Numbered from the stretch's first letter, positions 1 to 11,243 are shown. The stretch: 64,000 nucleotides of DNA from Candidatus Tenderia electrophaga (GCA_001447805.1 CP013099.1:1488001-1552000), one strand, 5' to 3'. Made by a program: numbers and translations. The notes: generated from the sequence alone by a model not told the origin.

Positions 1-668
1 TCACCCTGGATGGCGCGCCCATTCCGGCGGGTGACTATACGCCCATCGGCGCCAGTGGTTTTTCCGGCGTAGCAGTGCCGGTGAGTCTCGGCAGCCACAA
101 CCTGGCCGGGCCGTTGCCGTTCGGACTTTCCAGCTACGGTTTTGATTCCGCCGATTCCTATGGTTATCCGGGCGGTCTGGGACTGGCCCAGGTGGCCGAA
201 CTCACCGACCTGGGCCTGACCCCGGCGACGGCGACCAACCCCATCAATACCCAGCATTGCGTGATTGCCACTACCCTGGATCAGGGCGGCAATCCCTTGC
301 CCGGGATTCGCGTGGATTTCACTGTCGCCGGGGTGAATCCGAATAGCGGATTCATTTTCACTGACGCCAATGGTGAAGCAGAGTTCTGCTACACCGGTAC
401 AGTAGTGGGGGATGATATCGTCACCGCCACCGTCGGAAACCTCTCCGCCACGGCGTCGAAGACCTGGACCGATATCGCGGTGCAGCGTTGTGATGTGGAT
501 AGTAGTGGCGTGGTGGATATCAGCGATATCCGCGCCATCGCAGCGGCACGCAATACGCCGGCCGCGGGCCCCACTGATCCGCGCGATGCCGACGGCAACG
601 GTATCATCAGAGCCAATGATGCGCGTAAGTGTGTACTACAGTGCACCAACTCGCGTTGCGCGCCTTAA
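1..668 (+). CDS. Secreted Ig-domain protein with C-terminal dockerin (5' end outside window)
   Basis: The reading frame is open from the first bases (first full codon at base 3), so this is the C-terminal part of a longer protein. Bases 220-475 encode an invasin/Big_1-like Ig domain, recognisable from the segment GIRVDFTV, a DANGEAEF turn and a closing TATVGNLSATASKTW. The last 60 residues form a type I dockerin-like module with two calcium loops (DVDSSGVVDISD and DADGNGIIRAND) bracketed by four cysteines. Dockerins bind cohesins, and the next gene encodes a cohesin-like protein. Domain assignment is from motif recognition. The function of the missing N-terminus is unknown. Confidence 0.8.
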   Translation, partial: TLDGAPIPAGDYTPIGASGFSGVAVPVSLGSHNLAGPLPFGLSSYGFDSADSYGYPGGLGLAQVAELTDLGLTPATATNPINTQHCVIATTLDQGGNPLPGIRVDFTVAGVNPNSGFIFTDANGEAEFCYTGTVVGDDIVTATVGNLSATASKTWTDIAVQRCDVDSSGVVDISDIRAIAAARNTPAAGPTDPRDADGNGIIRANDARKCVLQCTNSRCAP

Positions 669-680
669 GCAAGCAGTCAA

Positions 681-716
681 TTGCCGGGGGCCAAAAGCTC
701 CCGGCAAGCCGTTTTA
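681..716 (+). terminator. Hairpin terminator after the dockerin gene
   Basis: A perfect 8-bp stem pairs TTGCCGGG (681-688) with CCCGGCAA (700-707) across an 11-base loop, and a short T-rich tail GTTTTAGTTT follows. It lies 13 bases after the dockerin gene stop and before the ribosome binding site of the next gene. It would separate or attenuate transcription between the dockerin gene and the cohesin-like gene. Confidence 0.6.
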
Positions 717-758
717 GTTTAATGGGAAATAATTAAGATTAAGTAAGGAGTAATCCCC

Positions 759-1403
759 ATGAAGAAGTTTATGACCCCTATTTTCGGCCTGGCACTGTTG
801 GCCGTTACCACCCAGGCAGGGGCGGTGGTGCTGAGTCTGGAACCGTCCTCGCAAGATGCGGTGCCGACGGATGCCGTCAGTCTGGATCTCACCGTAAGCG
901 GGCTGAGTGCCGGCGGCCCCGATTCCTTGGGTGATTTTGATCTGGATATCTTTTATGACACCGCTGCGCTTACCTTCAGCGGTTATAGCCTGGGGGGTTT
1001 CCTCGGTGATATCGGTCTGGGCGAGGCGCTGGATTTCAGTCTGGGCGATCTGGGCGGCGGCATTATCAATCTTCACGAAGTGAGCCTGCTGGAAGCGGAT
1101 GCGGTGAGCTGTGTCTTTTGTGCGGGCCCGTACCTGGATGATATCCAGCCCGGTAGCTTTGTCTTGGCGACCCTGGATTTCATTGTTGACGTTCTGCCGG
1201 TGGGCAGCAGCACCACGGTCGGGATTGGCGGCATCTTTTCACTGGATGACGGCTTCGGCGATCCGCTGGCCATCACCGGCACCGCCGATGCCGTGATTCG
1301 CAACCCGGCCCCTGCGAGTGTGCCGGAGCCGGCAACGCTTGCGCTGCTCATGCTCGGCCTGGTGGGGATGACCTTGATGCATCAACGCCGATCGCGGGCC
1401 TGA
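759..1403 (+). CDS. PEP-CTERM-anchored cohesin-like protein
   Basis: 214 residues. An N-terminal signal peptide (about residues 1-22) is followed by a cohesin-like beta-sandwich: a starting strand LSLEPSSQDAV, then GDFDLDIFYDTAALTF, and near the end ATLDFIVD. The C-terminus is a canonical PEP-CTERM signal: VPEPATLALLMLGL, a hydrophobic helix and the basic tail HQRRSRA. In the exosortase model such proteins are exported, processed and linked to the cell surface or matrix; no exosortase is in this window. The start is set by TAAGGAG at 744-750, eight bases before the ATG. The cohesin assignment rests on sequence pattern and on having a dockerin gene on each side. A generic PEP-CTERM beta-sandwich is the alternative. 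Confidence 0.8.
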   Translation: MKKFMTPIFGLALLAVTTQAGAVVLSLEPSSQDAVPTDAVSLDLTVSGLSAGGPDSLGDFDLDIFYDTAALTFSGYSLGGFLGDIGLGEALDFSLGDLGGGIINLHEVSLLEADAVSCVFCAGPYLDDIQPGSFVLATLDFIVDVLPVGSSTTVGIGGIFSLDDGFGDPLAITGTADAVIRNPAPASVPEPATLALLMLGLVGMTLMHQRRSRA

Positions 1404-1627
1404 GTTGATGTCCCGCTAGTAACTTAAGCCCCGGGTAAGCACTCGGGGGCAATGGGGTAATCATCGGGCTGATCCTGATTGCAAAGGTACACTTGCCCTA
1501 TCACGGCTGAGGGTGTAGTAATAGTGAAATCACAAAAATGAGACGGCCCGAAGATAGGCTCGGCGCATGAGATTGCATTGAGAACGTCTGGTGGTTAGTA
1601 GCGGGTTTGGCATGAGTGGGGGTCACC

Positions 1628-4600
1628 ATGACACACCGGATACAGGCAATCCTTGCCTCGGTCCTATTATATTTTTCTCTTTTCGGACCCGCACTGGCGG
1701 CGGATGTGTGTCCGTCCGGGTGTGCGCACGCCAGCATCCAAGACGCCCTCGATGCTGCAACCTGGGGTGCCACGATAACCGTCGGCCCAGGAGTCTATAG
1801 AGAAACCATCGTCACAACAACCAAGTATGTGACCTTGCAAAGTGTAGCGGGCGCCTCGGATACCATTATCGACGCTACCGGGCTGGGGGAGCGTGTTATC
1901 ACCATCAACACATGGCCCGATGTGGTACTGGAGCGCTGCGATGTGGATGGCGACTATGTCGTGGACATTAATGATATTAGAGCCATCATGGCGGTGCGTA
2001 ACACGCCTGCAGATGGTCCCGACGACCCGCGCGATGCCAGCGGCGACGGTATAATAGACGCCAACGATGCGCGTCAGTGTGTATTGCAATGCACCTATTC
2101 ACGTTGTGTGCCCAACCAACCCTTTGTCATCGACGGCTTTACCATTAAAGGCGGGGTGTCAAGCAACGGCGCCGGGATATATGTCAATGGCCGTGCCACC
2201 ATTCTCAACAACATCGTTAAGAACAATGTCGCTGATCAATCCGGTGGCGGCATCTATGTGCTAGACCAGCGCGATGTAACCGTTGACGCCAATACGTTTG
2301 CATCCAACAGCGCTGCCATCCGAGGTGGCGCCATTGCCTTGAGTAGTGATGCCACACAGATTGTCAGCGGAAATATCTTTACCAATAACTCAGCCGTCAG
2401 TGGTGGCGCGATTGCCAGCGCGCCTTACGGCAGCGATACCGTTAGAAACAATCTGTTTATCAGCAACACCAATACCCTGTATCTATCCAGTTATGCCAAC
2501 ACCCAGTTAGCCAACAACACGATTGTCAGCAGCGCAGGCTATGCGGCCCAGAAAGGCCCGGACGGAAGCATGAGTATGATCAACGGCATACTCTGGAATA
2601 ACGAGACCGATCTTCAGGGTGCGGGCTGGACTGAACAAAACTCGCTCATCGGCGTGGATCCCCTGTTTGTGGATGTTGCCAATGGTGACTATCATGTTCG
2701 ACCCGGTTCGCCGGCCATTGACACGGGCATGGATACGTCCGGCTATGGCGTCATTGCGGATTATGACGGCGTCGCGCGCCCGCAAGACGGAGACAGGCAG
2801 GGCGCTGGTGCGACGGGGGATGGCTCGGATTATGATATCGGTGCTTATGAATACGTTGTTGTCGATATTCCGCTGACCGTCACCGTAGATGCGCCGGTCG
2901 ACGGGATGATGACCAACCAGGCCGCACAGAATATTGTCGGCTATTTGAGCAAGCCTGCCTTCCTCACTATCAACGGCGGCCCGGTTACGGTCAACCCTGA
3001 CTACAGCTTCAGCCATGCCATCAACTTGGGGGAGGGGCTCAATACTTATATTTTATTGGCCGAGGCCGGTGATGGCGAGGCTGTTCAGGTCTCCTTAGAC
3101 CTCATCCTGGACACTACGCCGCCTCTTGCGCCCAATAGTGCTCTCATCTCCACGAGTGATGTCTCCGGCGGCATTGCCACGGTCACCGGCGCAGCGGGGA
3201 GTGTTGAAGCCAATAGCCAGGTTACGATTACTAATATCCACACCGGTGAAACGGTCACTATCCTCTTGGCGGATGATGAGGGTGGTTTCATCACTCAGAT
3301 CAGCGCTCAGGACGGCGATACCTTGTCTATCATTAGTACAGACAGTGTCGGTAATGTGAGTGAATCCAGTTCCGTAATCGTGGTGGCCTTGCCGCCGAAT
3401 CCAGCGGTCATTGCACCGCCGCCTGACCCCTCTGTCGCCACTACGGTCTATACTTCTACGCAATTCCTGTATACCGGCAGCGATCCGATCCAGAGCGGCG
3501 TCGCCCCCGGTACCATCGAACTCGAACGGGCGGCGGTGCTGCGTGGTCGGGTGCTGGATCGCAGCAACACCCCCTTGTCCGGTGTCACGATCACCATCAA
3601 GGACCATCCCGAGCTCGGCCGGACCTTAAGCCGTGCCGACGGGGTGTTCGACATGGCCGTCAACGGCGGTGGACTGCTCACCGTCAATTATGAAAAAGCG
3701 GGCTACCTGCCGGTGCAGCGCCAGTTGCAGAGTCCCTGGCAGGACTACGCATGGGTCGAAGACGTGGTGATGATCGCGCTGGATCCGGCGGTTACCGCCA
3801 TCGACCTTAACGATACCGCTCAGCCCTTCCAAGTCGCCCAGGGGAGTACTGTGATGGATGTTGACGGTGCCCGACAAGCCACCATCCTTTTTCCGCAGGG
3901 CGTGAGCGCAACAATGATGCTGCCCGATGGCACTGCCCAGCCGCTCCCCACAATCAATGTGCGCGCTACCGAATACACTGTCGGCGACAACGGCCCCGAG
4001 GCCATGCCCGGCGAACTGCCGCCCACCAGCGCCTACACCTACGCGGTGGAGCTTTCCGTGGACGAAGCCATCGCCGCCGGGGCGACCCGGGTCGATTTCG
4101 ACCAACCGTTGCCCTTTTATGTTGACAACTTTCTTAACTTCCCAGTCGGCGAGGCCGTCCCCGCCGGTTGGTACGACCGCGAAACAGCCGCCTGGATTCC
4201 CTCCGATAACGGCTTGATTATCGGTGTACTCGCCATTGTCAACGGGATGGCCGAGCTGGATGTAGACGGCAGCGGAAGCGCCGCCAGCGCTACTCAACTT
4301 GTCGCGCTGGGTATTACCGATTCCGAGCGCGCCCAACTTGCCGCTCTGTATACCGCAGGCAAGAGTCTTTGGCGTGTACCCATCACTCATTTTACGCCTT
4401 GGGATTGCAATTGGCCCTATGGTCCACCAGCGGATGCCGAACCGCCACCGTCACCTCCTCCTCCCCAAGATCCGCCACCGGACGAAGATGAGAATGAATG
4501 TCCTGGCTGCATCATCCAGCCCCAGAGTCAGTCCCTGGGTGAAAAACTGCCGGTCGTTGGAACACCGTTCAGTCTGTATTACCAGAGCGAGCGCATGCCC

Positions 4601-7600
4601 GGCAACATCGCCGCGCGCAGCCTGACCATTCCGCTGTCCGGGGACACCGTGCCGGGCAGCCTGGAGGCTATTGAGCTCACCATTGACGTTGCAGGCCAGA
4701 CCTTCAGGCAATCGTTTCCGGCAACACCGAACCAGAATTACACCTTCGTTTGGGACGGCAAAGACGCCTATGGCCGGCCGATGCATCACCAAACCGCGAC
4801 GATCCGCCTAGATTACCGCTACCAGCTGGCTTATTTGTCTGCTGCCAGCGGCCGTGCTTTTGCCCGGGTTTCAAGTAGTGGCGCGGCATTTATAGGTAGT
4901 CGGGGTAACATGACTATGCGCTCCAGTCGGCAATGGCAACAGAGCCTCACCGGTATCGCAGCAGCGCCTAATCTGGCAAGCAGCGCGCTAGGCGGCTGGG
5001 GGCTGGAGATTCATCATGGCTACAATCCCGCAACGAGAACAGTCTACAAGGGAGACGGCTCCAAGCGTACGGACCAAGAAATACAGGAGCGTCTTGAGCT
5101 TATTGCCAACGTTTCGGCTCGCGATATCAGCGTTGCGTCGGACGGCAGTATTTACTACTCGGAGCAGCGCCGTATCCTCTCTCTCGATCCCGACGGGACT
5201 ACACGGGTACTGGTAGGCAACGGAACAGCAGCCAGCCCGGGAAGTAATGATGGCTCTATCGCTACCGATGTAGGCACCGGCTACATCATGGCCTTTGAGA
5301 TAGGCAGAGACGATACGGTTTACTTTGTCGAAACTAACAGCGGAGGAAGTAGCGGTTCGGTGGTACGGCATGTAACATCGGATGGTCGGCTGGAGACCAT
5401 TACCGCTGCCTATGCCGGGAGCGATGTAACCGATATCGATATGGGACCGGACAGCGCCCTCTACATCACTCGCGAAGCGGCCAACCGGGTAACACGGATC
5501 GGGCCGGACGGTTCAACCGCGGATGTTGCCTCGGTGAATTACTGGCCCTGGGGCGTCGACGCCCATCCCGACGGCACAATCTATATTTCAACTACATTCG
5601 GCCATGTTGTGGATGTTATTCGCCCGGATGGAACGAAGGCGCAGATACCTGTCAACTCCCCTCAGGATGTGACATGGGATCAACAGAACAACCTCTATAT
5701 CGCTGGCTCAAATTACAGCTATGCGGCCAACGGCCTCTATTATTATAACGGCACGGGCAGCCCCATAAAAATATCTGGTGAATCAACGGACCCAGATCCC
5801 TTCCCCGGTGCGCATATAGGCGAAGTTAAGCTATGGGCTCGTGAGGTACACTATTCCAGCAAGTATGGCGGTGTACTCATTCCCTATCAGGGCCGCATCT
5901 GGTTGCTGGCTGAAAAGAGCAGTAAACTGATTGACGCAGGAGATAAACTCATCTCCTCGCGAAATGGCAATGAACTCTACCGGTTCGATTCGACAGGCCG
6001 GCACCTCCAAACTCTCGAAGCCATCACCGGCGCTGCCATTTACACCTTCGACTATAATGTCGATGGACAACTGATCGCCATCACCGATGCCGACGGCGAC
6101 ATTACTCGTATTGAACGCGATGGTTCAGGGAGTCCACAGGCTATCGTCGCCACGGATGGCCAGCGTACCAACGTGTCACTAAATAACAACGGTTACCTCA
6201 ACACAGTGAGCGATCCCGCAAATGAATCATGGCAGATGGAATACACTGCCACAGGTCTCATGACTGCTTTCATCGACCGTAACGGCAACCGCTCCAACTA
6301 CACTTTCGATACAGCCGGCCGCCTGCTCCAGGACGTTAATCCCGTCAACGGCGGCTGGCAACTGGCGCGAACGGAAACGGAGAACGGCTACAGCGTCTCC
6401 ATGACCAGTGGTGAAGGCCGCGTTAGCACATTCCAGGTGGAGCGCCTGCAGGACGGCGTTCGCCGCCAGACCAACACGGCCACAGATGGCAGTATCACCA
6501 TCACCGAATACGCCAATGCGGTCACCGCCACGACACTGCCCAACGGCGCCATCACCACCGTCACCGAAGGCCCCGACCCACGCTTTGGCATGGCGAGCCC
6601 GATACCGAAAAGCTCCACGCAAAGCACCCCGGGCGGCCTGATGCGCTCTGTTACCGTCGCCGCACAGGCCGAGCTGTCTGATCCCAATGATCTGTTCAGT
6701 CACACCTCCCTCACGGAAACAGTTACGGTGAACGGCAACGCCACGGTGAGCGAATACGACACCGCCACCCGCACCTGGACATTCACCAGCGCCGAAAGCC
6801 GTACCGCCAACACGGTTCTTGACGCTCTGGCGCGTCCAATACAGACACAAGCGGCGGGCCTCGAAGCGATCAGCCTGAGTTACGATGCCCGCGGCCGTCT
6901 TGCCACATTATCCCAAGGGCAAGGCGATGAACTCCGTACTACTACATTCGGGTATCACAGCAGCGGACCACAGGCCGGCCGACTCTCCAGCGCCACTGAC
7001 GCCGTAGGGCGTCAAGCCCAATACAGTTACGATGCCGCTGGAAACGTGATCCGACAAACCTTGGCCGATGGCAGAATGATCGACTTCACCTATGATGCCA
7101 ATGGCAACATGACCTCAATCACACCGCCCGGTCGGACCGCGCACCTGTTTACATACAGCGCCGGCGATCAGACCGCCCAATATAACCCGCCGGATGTAGG
7201 CGCCGGAACCAACGTCACCCAATACAACTACAACCTCGACAAACAACTGGAACTCATCACCCGTCCCGACGGTCAGACCGTAGATCCGGTCTACAACACC
7301 GTCAGCGGTAAACTGGAAATGCTTATTATCCCTAAGGGGAACTACCAGTACGGCTATGACACTGTGACAGGCCAACTGAACCAGATCACCGCGCCGGGCA
7401 ATGAGGTCCTCAACTATACTTATGACGGTTTCCTGCCAATAATAGATACCTGGAGCGGCAGCATCGATGGCGTGCTGACCCGCACTTACAATAACGACTT
7501 CCGGATTACGAGCCTGTCAGTGAACGGCAATCCAATCAACTACAGCCACGACAACGACGGCCTGCTGACCGGTGTCGGGGCCCTGACACTCACCCGCGAT

Positions 7601-8992
7601 GCTCAGAACGGCCTGCTAACCGGTACAGTCATCAACAGCCTATCGACCGGGCTGACCTACAATATCTTTGGAGAAGCCACGAACTACGCGGTCTCCAACG
7701 GCACTACATCCCTATATGATGCCGCCTACACCCGCGACAAACTCGGGCGCATCACCCGGAAGACCGAGACCATTGCAGGCGCCACCACCACCTATGATTA
7801 CACCTACGATCTCGCAGGACGCCTGACGGCAGTCAAAACCAATGGCGCTACCACGGCCACCTACAGCTATGACGCCAACGGCAACAGAAGTGGTGGCACC
7901 TATGATGCCCAGGACCGCCTGCTCACCTTTGGCGCCAACAGCTACACCTACACCCCCAACGGCGAGCTTGAAACCAAAACCAACACCGGCCTGACCACCA
8001 GCTACACCTACGATATGCTGGGCAACCTCACCCAGGTCATCCTCCCCGGGGGGATGACCATTGACTACATTATCGATGGCCAGAACCGCAGGATCGGCAA
8101 GAAGATCAATGGCACCTTGACACAGGGCTTACTCTACCAGGATCAGCTCAACCCCATAGCCGAACTGGATGGCACAGGTGCCGTCGTATCGAGATTCGTC
8201 TACGGCACCAAGCCCAACGTGCCGGATTACATGGTCAAGAATGGCACAACATACAGAATCATCAGCGACCACCTGGGCAGTCCGAGGCTCGTTATCAACA
8301 CCACTGACGGATCTGTCGCCCAGCGCATCGATTATGACGTATGGGGCAAAATCATCAATGATACCAATCCCGGCTTTCAACCGTTCGGCTTTGCCGGAGG
8401 CGTCTATGATCAGCATACCCAACTCACCCGATTCGGGGCCAGGGACTATGATGCCGAGACGGGAAGGTGGACCGCAAAGGATCCGATTCGGTTTGAGGGT
8501 GGGGATACCAATCTGTATACATACGTTTATTCAAATCCTCTTTCTTATATTGATCCATATGGGTTATGGGCTTGGAGCTTTGATGCCTTTGCAGGTCCTG
8601 GCGGCGGAATTACTATAGGTAGAAATGAAGATACGAGGGGTTGGTTTATAGAAGGTCGCGTAGGTATAGGTATAGGTGGTGGAGTTGCCTTTGATCCTTT
8701 TGATCAAGGTCCCGTAGCTAGACCTCAGTTGCCCCATCCATATTCTGAAGAGCCGTGCTCAGATTCTTCTTCATCTTCTACCGGGACAAGCGCTGGTGGT
8801 GCTGTTAATGCAGGTGTGACCATTGGAGCGTGGAATTTGGGTTATGGCGCTGAAGGAGGTGAAAATTTTGATGGTTCCAATACTTTCTATGGAAATAGTG
8901 GCCAATGGGGATCAAGTACTAATCCTAGACCTCCAAGGATCGGGGTCTCAGTAGGAGGAAGTGCAGTTGTAGAAGTAGGTGGTTGGTTCTAG
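1628..8992 (+). CDS. Giant secreted Rhs/YD-repeat protein with internal dockerin
   Basis: 2454 residues from ATG 1628 (an in-frame GTG lies at 1616). Domains in order: Sec signal peptide 1-26; right-handed beta-helix 30-400, interrupted by a cysteine-bracketed dockerin at 104-162 and closing with a choice-of-anchor-Q-like YDIGAYEY; Ig-like repeats 410-590; CarboxypepD_reg-like domain about 634-704; proline/acidic linker about 937-955; NHL/SMP-30-like repeats about 1158-1390; YD repeats about 1440-2240; Rhs core ending at IDPYGL about 2313; variable tip 2314-2454. The tip is glycine- and serine-rich, with no recognisable catalytic motif, and its DNA becomes visibly AT-richer, as in other Rhs genes. 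There is no PAAR or VgrG-like N-terminus, so Sec export and surface attachment fit better than type VI delivery. Confidence 0.88.
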   Translation: MTHRIQAILASVLLYFSLFGPALAADVCPSGCAHASIQDALDAATWGATITVGPGVYRETIVTTTKYVTLQSVAGASDTIIDATGLGERVITINTWPDVVLERCDVDGDYVVDINDIRAIMAVRNTPADGPDDPRDASGDGIIDANDARQCVLQCTYSRCVPNQPFVIDGFTIKGGVSSNGAGIYVNGRATILNNIVKNNVADQSGGGIYVLDQRDVTVDANTFASNSAAIRGGAIALSSDATQIVSGNIFTNNSAVSGGAIASAPYGSDTVRNNLFISNTNTLYLSSYANTQLANNTIVSSAGYAAQKGPDGSMSMINGILWNNETDLQGAGWTEQNSLIGVDPLFVDVANGDYHVRPGSPAIDTGMDTSGYGVIADYDGVARPQDGDRQGAGATGDGSDYDIGAYEYVVVDIPLTVTVDAPVDGMMTNQAAQNIVGYLSKPAFLTINGGPVTVNPDYSFSHAINLGEGLNTYILLAEAGDGEAVQVSLDLILDTTPPLAPNSALISTSDVSGGIATVTGAAGSVEANSQVTITNIHTGETVTILLADDEGGFITQISAQDGDTLSIISTDSVGNVSESSSVIVVALPPNPAVIAPPPDPSVATTVYTSTQFLYTGSDPIQSGVAPGTIELERAAVLRGRVLDRSNTPLSGVTITIKDHPELGRTLSRADGVFDMAVNGGGLLTVNYEKAGYLPVQRQLQSPWQDYAWVEDVVMIALDPAVTAIDLNDTAQPFQVAQGSTVMDVDGARQATILFPQGVSATMMLPDGTAQPLPTINVRATEYTVGDNGPEAMPGELPPTSAYTYAVELSVDEAIAAGATRVDFDQPLPFYVDNFLNFPVGEAVPAGWYDRETAAWIPSDNGLIIGVLAIVNGMAELDVDGSGSAASATQLVALGITDSERAQLAALYTAGKSLWRVPITHFTPWDCNWPYGPPADAEPPPSPPPPQDPPPDEDENECPGCIIQPQSQSLGEKLPVVGTPFSLYYQSERMPGNIAARSLTIPLSGDTVPGSLEAIELTIDVAGQTFRQSFPATPNQNYTFVWDGKDAYGRPMHHQTATIRLDYRYQLAYLSAASGRAFARVSSSGAAFIGSRGNMTMRSSRQWQQSLTGIAAAPNLASSALGGWGLEIHHGYNPATRTVYKGDGSKRTDQEIQERLELIANVSARDISVASDGSIYYSEQRRILSLDPDGTTRVLVGNGTAASPGSNDGSIATDVGTGYIMAFEIGRDDTVYFVETNSGGSSGSVVRHVTSDGRLETITAAYAGSDVTDIDMGPDSALYITREAANRVTRIGPDGSTADVASVNYWPWGVDAHPDGTIYISTTFGHVVDVIRPDGTKAQIPVNSPQDVTWDQQNNLYIAGSNYSYAANGLYYYNGTGSPIKISGESTDPDPFPGAHIGEVKLWAREVHYSSKYGGVLIPYQGRIWLLAEKSSKLIDAGDKLISSRNGNELYRFDSTGRHLQTLEAITGAAIYTFDYNVDGQLIAITDADGDITRIERDGSGSPQAIVATDGQRTNVSLNNNGYLNTVSDPANESWQMEYTATGLMTAFIDRNGNRSNYTFDTAGRLLQDVNPVNGGWQLARTETENGYSVSMTSGEGRVSTFQVERLQDGVRRQTNTATDGSITITEYANAVTATTLPNGAITTVTEGPDPRFGMASPIPKSSTQSTPGGLMRSVTVAAQAELSDPNDLFSHTSLTETVTVNGNATVSEYDTATRTWTFTSAESRTANTVLDALARPIQTQAAGLEAISLSYDARGRLATLSQGQGDELRTTTFGYHSSGPQAGRLSSATDAVGRQAQYSYDAAGNVIRQTLADGRMIDFTYDANGNMTSITPPGRTAHLFTYSAGDQTAQYNPPDVGAGTNVTQYNYNLDKQLELITRPDGQTVDPVYNTVSGKLEMLIIPKGNYQYGYDTVTGQLNQITAPGNEVLNYTYDGFLPIIDTWSGSIDGVLTRTYNNDFRITSLSVNGNPINYSHDNDGLLTGVGALTLTRDAQNGLLTGTVINSLSTGLTYNIFGEATNYAVSNGTTSLYDAAYTRDKLGRITRKTETIAGATTTYDYTYDLAGRLTAVKTNGATTATYSYDANGNRSGGTYDAQDRLLTFGANSYTYTPNGELETKTNTGLTTSYTYDMLGNLTQVILPGGMTIDYIIDGQNRRIGKKINGTLTQGLLYQDQLNPIAELDGTGAVVSRFVYGTKPNVPDYMVKNGTTYRIISDHLGSPRLVINTTDGSVAQRIDYDVWGKIINDTNPGFQPFGFAGGVYDQHTQLTRFGARDYDAETGRWTAKDPIRFEGGDTNLYTYVYSNPLSYIDPYGLWAWSFDAFAGPGGGITIGRNEDTRGWFIEGRVGIGIGGGVAFDPFDQGPVARPQLPHPYSEEPCSDSSSSSTGTSAGGAVNAGVTIGAWNLGYGAEGGENFDGSNTFYGNSGQWGSSTNPRPPRIGVSVGGSAVVEVGGWF

Positions 8993-9453
8993 GTCAATTG
9001 AAGAAGATAATAAAAAATTTTAGTTCTATGCCAGGGATTATGAAAGTAGTCTTTTTGGCAATGCTGATATCGCCTTTAGCAGTGGTTTCGGCTGCTTTTC
9101 CTGGAGTGGAAGGTTTAAGCTCTATGCTTGGTCATTTAAATCCTGATGAAAAACCAATAGCATTGATTTTATCTTTAATTGCTTCGATCCCTTCGTTTGT
9201 CTGTGCGATTTTGTTGGCGAAAAAAAAACGGGGGGCAATATTGTTGTTTCCCTTTGCTTTTGCTTTAGTTAGTGCTGGCCCGTTCGCATTTGAAATTATT
9301 TCAAATGGTTCTTCCGTTCTTTTGCCCTATTTATGGGGAATCATAGGGATTAGTGTCGGATTTACTGGGTATTTTTATTTTTCCAAAGAGTCAAAATTAT
9401 ATTTTTCAAACCAGACAGGTAGAGTGCGCTCAACGCACCAAAACGGTGGATGA
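8983..9453 (+). CDS. Small membrane protein, candidate Rhs-tip immunity protein
   Basis: Up to 156 residues from TTG 8983, overlapping the rhs stop by 10 bases; ATG 9028 is an alternative start. Four hydrophobic segments are visible, for example [16 protein letters not shown] and [15 protein letters not shown]. The DNA is AT-rich like the preceding Rhs tip and unlike the GC-rich neighbours. A small gene directly after an Rhs tip is the usual place for the cognate immunity gene, so that role is inferred from position only. The last 12 codons overlap a REP-like palindrome (9418-9439), so the original C-terminus may have been replaced. No family was recognised. Confidence 0.55.
   Translation: MVLGQLKKIIKNFSSMPGIMKVVFLAMLISPLAVVSAAFPGVEGLSSMLGHLNPDEKPIALILSLIASIPSFVCAILLAKKKRGAILLFPFAFALVSAGPFAFEIISNGSSVLLPYLWGIIGISVGFTGYFYFSKESKLYFSNQTGRVRSTHQNGG
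9418..9439. repeat. REP-like palindrome
   Basis: GTGCG and CGCAC pair around CTCAA, within GGTAGAGTGCGCTCAACGCA. The same arrangement (GGTGCG, short centre, GCACCCTAC) recurs inverted at 33337-33357. Such short palindromes are the usual substrates of REP-associated tyrosine transposases, and one is encoded at 11354. Confidence 0.45.
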
Positions 9454-9588
9454 AAAGCAAGTGTTGGGTTCAGTGCTACAGGTACGTTCCAAGGGTCATG
9501 GGGGATAGGGGATTTAGGCGATAGTCTAAATTGGTGGATGGATCTTTTTGGATTTCCTTCTGATAGCGCTTCAACCAGGGTAGTGTAA
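9454..9588 (+). pseudogene. Displaced C-terminal fragment, probably of an Rhs tip
   Basis: Directly after the TGA at 9451-9453, the same frame stays open for 44 codons and gives a protein-like peptide containing SVGFSATGTFQGSWGIGDLG and SLNWWMDLFGFPSD before a TAA at 9586. There is no good start codon or ribosome binding site. The glycine/tryptophan-rich style resembles the end of Rhs-associated tips, so it may be an orphan tip left by recombination. That identity is inferred. Confidence 0.35.
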
Positions 9589-9621
9589 AGAATCTTTCGC
9601 ACTTTTTGATCTGGCGGCTAT

Positions 9622-9720
9622 TCATGCGGTCAGTTGTTCCTCCAGATGTTGCTTGTGCAACGCCTCCATGGAGAGGTAGCGTTTAATGCCCCATTTGGTG
9701 CCCGCGATGTGCCTAAGCCA
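9622..9720 (-). pseudogene. C-terminal fragment of an unrecognised protein
   Basis: The minus strand encodes a 32-residue tail containing IAGTKWGIKRYLSMEALHK and ending QHLEEQLTA before a stop at 9622-9624. The composition looks genuinely coding, but upstream the frame meets a stop at the edge of the repeat that carries the insertion sequence. It looks like the 3' stub of a gene whose remainder was lost. The family is not recognised. Confidence 0.3.
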
Positions 9721-9740
9721 AAATCAATAGGGTCAGTGTC

Positions 9741-11243
9741 GAATGGCACTTACTTAAGCTTCTTAGGGTGACCATTTTTCATCACTTCCGCTCTTGCTTC
9801 ATGCCGTGTTCTCGTCAATAAGGGATAGGCTTTCGGTCTTCGCTTCACCGCTCTCGGTTCGATTCGGCCGGGACGATTCCCCACCTTTTTCTGCACCATC
9901 ATGCGGAATAAATAACCGATATATTCATCATCCAAATACTGCGCGTTTTGTAGATAGATCAGCCATATCTGCAAGCAGTGCTTGAAACTTATACGTCTTG
10001 GGCTGATATCCGCCAGCAAGGCGGATTGTGCCATCATGAGGCGGATCAGGTTATAGGCAAGTAGATGGATCCATATTTCCTTGATCGCCATCTCGGGCGT
10101 TTTGCAACTGAGCACATTCATGCCCATAGTGTCTTTGATGTTGCGCAGGTCCAGCTCGATATGCCAGCGCATTTTGTACAGGGCTTTTAGCTTCTCTTTC
10201 GGGTAGTTGTTGTGATCGTCCAAAGTCGTGATCATTGTTTTGCCGCCGGCCTGGAATTCCCTGACCGTGAGTCTTTCTGGCGCCGTGTTATAGTCCTCTT
10301 CACTCATCCACTCCGGTCGTCGCTTGGGCTTGTCGATCACGATCAGATGATCGCGTTCTCCCAGCCTTTGACCGAGACGAAAATCTGTCACGCGCTTTCT
10401 GGAACCGTTCTGCTCCATTAGAATATCGATCCCGTCGGCCTGCATGGCGGCAATAAAGAAATAGGTGGCAAAGAAGGCATCGCCGAGCGCGATATCACCG
10501 GGCTGCAAGGTGTTCTGTATGGCGCGCAACAGGGTTTGTTCGTCACCCCCCTTGCCGTTGAAACGGCCGATCGCTGCATTCAATAGCGCACCGCTGGCCA
10601 GACTGGTGATGCCGACGATGCGACAAATGGGAAACCCTAAACCAGGCTGTTGACCGCGTTGTTGTGGGAATACGGCTTGGTTGGCAGCCGTGTCGGGCAT
10701 CGTGACGGTGGTGCCGTCGATAATCCTGATGTGTCGACCCTGCCATTACCATTCATCAGGCGCTCGTTCGTCAAGCTGGTCGCCCAGATGTTGGGTCAGT
10801 TCTGCGACCATCGTCAAAGGCAATCGTTGCCTGGCACGACAATAGCCACCCGTGTATGTGCTTCGGGCGCTAAACCCGCCGGCGAGTCGCTGGACTGCTG
10901 CCTGGTTAACAATGCTCTGACAGGAACGATCGGCGCTCATGGCTTGGGCCAGGAACATGGATAAGGTTTCCGTAGGTGGATAGAGGCGTTCCCGGTGCTC
11001 GGGCAAGAGCGCTTCCACTTTGTCCAGCAGCGTGTCGCTGGTGAGAAGATTGAAGAAACGATAGCTGTTGCTGTTTCCACGGTATGCCTCAACTCGAGTA
11101 TGTTGATGTTTTTTGGCAGTATGGCTAAGCTTCATCGAGACCGGTTCCTTTTGGTAGGTTGTGGGTTTGGCGATTTACACCCTACCATGGTGCCGGTCTT
11201 TCTATTTGATAATCAAGTGCTTGGGCTTAAGTAAGTGCCATTC
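9741..11243 (-). mobile_element. IS4-family insertion sequence, 1503 bp
   Basis: Perfect 19-bp terminal inverted repeats are visible: GAATGGCACTTACTTAAGC at 9741-9759 and its reverse complement at 11225-11243. An 11-bp direct repeat GGGTCAGTGTC flanks the element at 9730-9740 and 11244-11254, matching the 10-13 bp target duplications typical of IS4-type elements. It carries one transposase gene on the minus strand, broken by a stop codon. The intact inverted repeats and duplication suggest a fairly recent insertion. Confidence 0.92.
9750..11135 (-). pseudogene. IS4-family DDE transposase with an in-frame premature stop
   Basis: Two open segments (11135-10746 and 10745-9750) lie in the same frame, separated only by a TAA at 10748-10746. 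Reading through gives about 460 residues, a normal IS4 size. After the stop the frame continues WQGRHIRIIDGTTVTMPDT, which holds the first catalytic Asp. The second is in GDAFFATYF and the Glu is in MRWHIELDLRNIK. The stop lies just before the first catalytic Asp, so the N-terminal product alone cannot be active. Reinitiation at ATG 10700 would lack that Asp. The gene's stop codon lies inside the left inverted repeat. Confidence 0.9.

Noticed and set aside
1432-1453. Terminator after the PEP-CTERM gene
   Set aside because: GCCCCGGGT/ACTCGGGGGC can pair with a bulge, but no T tract follows. Too weak to annotate.
1609-1625. Sigma-54 promoter before the Rhs gene (TGGCATGAGTGGGGGT)
   Set aside because: The -12 GC element is missing at the right spacing, and it would overlap the translation start.
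1628-8992. Type VI secretion Rhs effector
   Set aside because: The protein has a Sec signal peptide and a beta-helix N-terminus, not PAAR or VgrG-like parts, and no T6SS genes are nearby.
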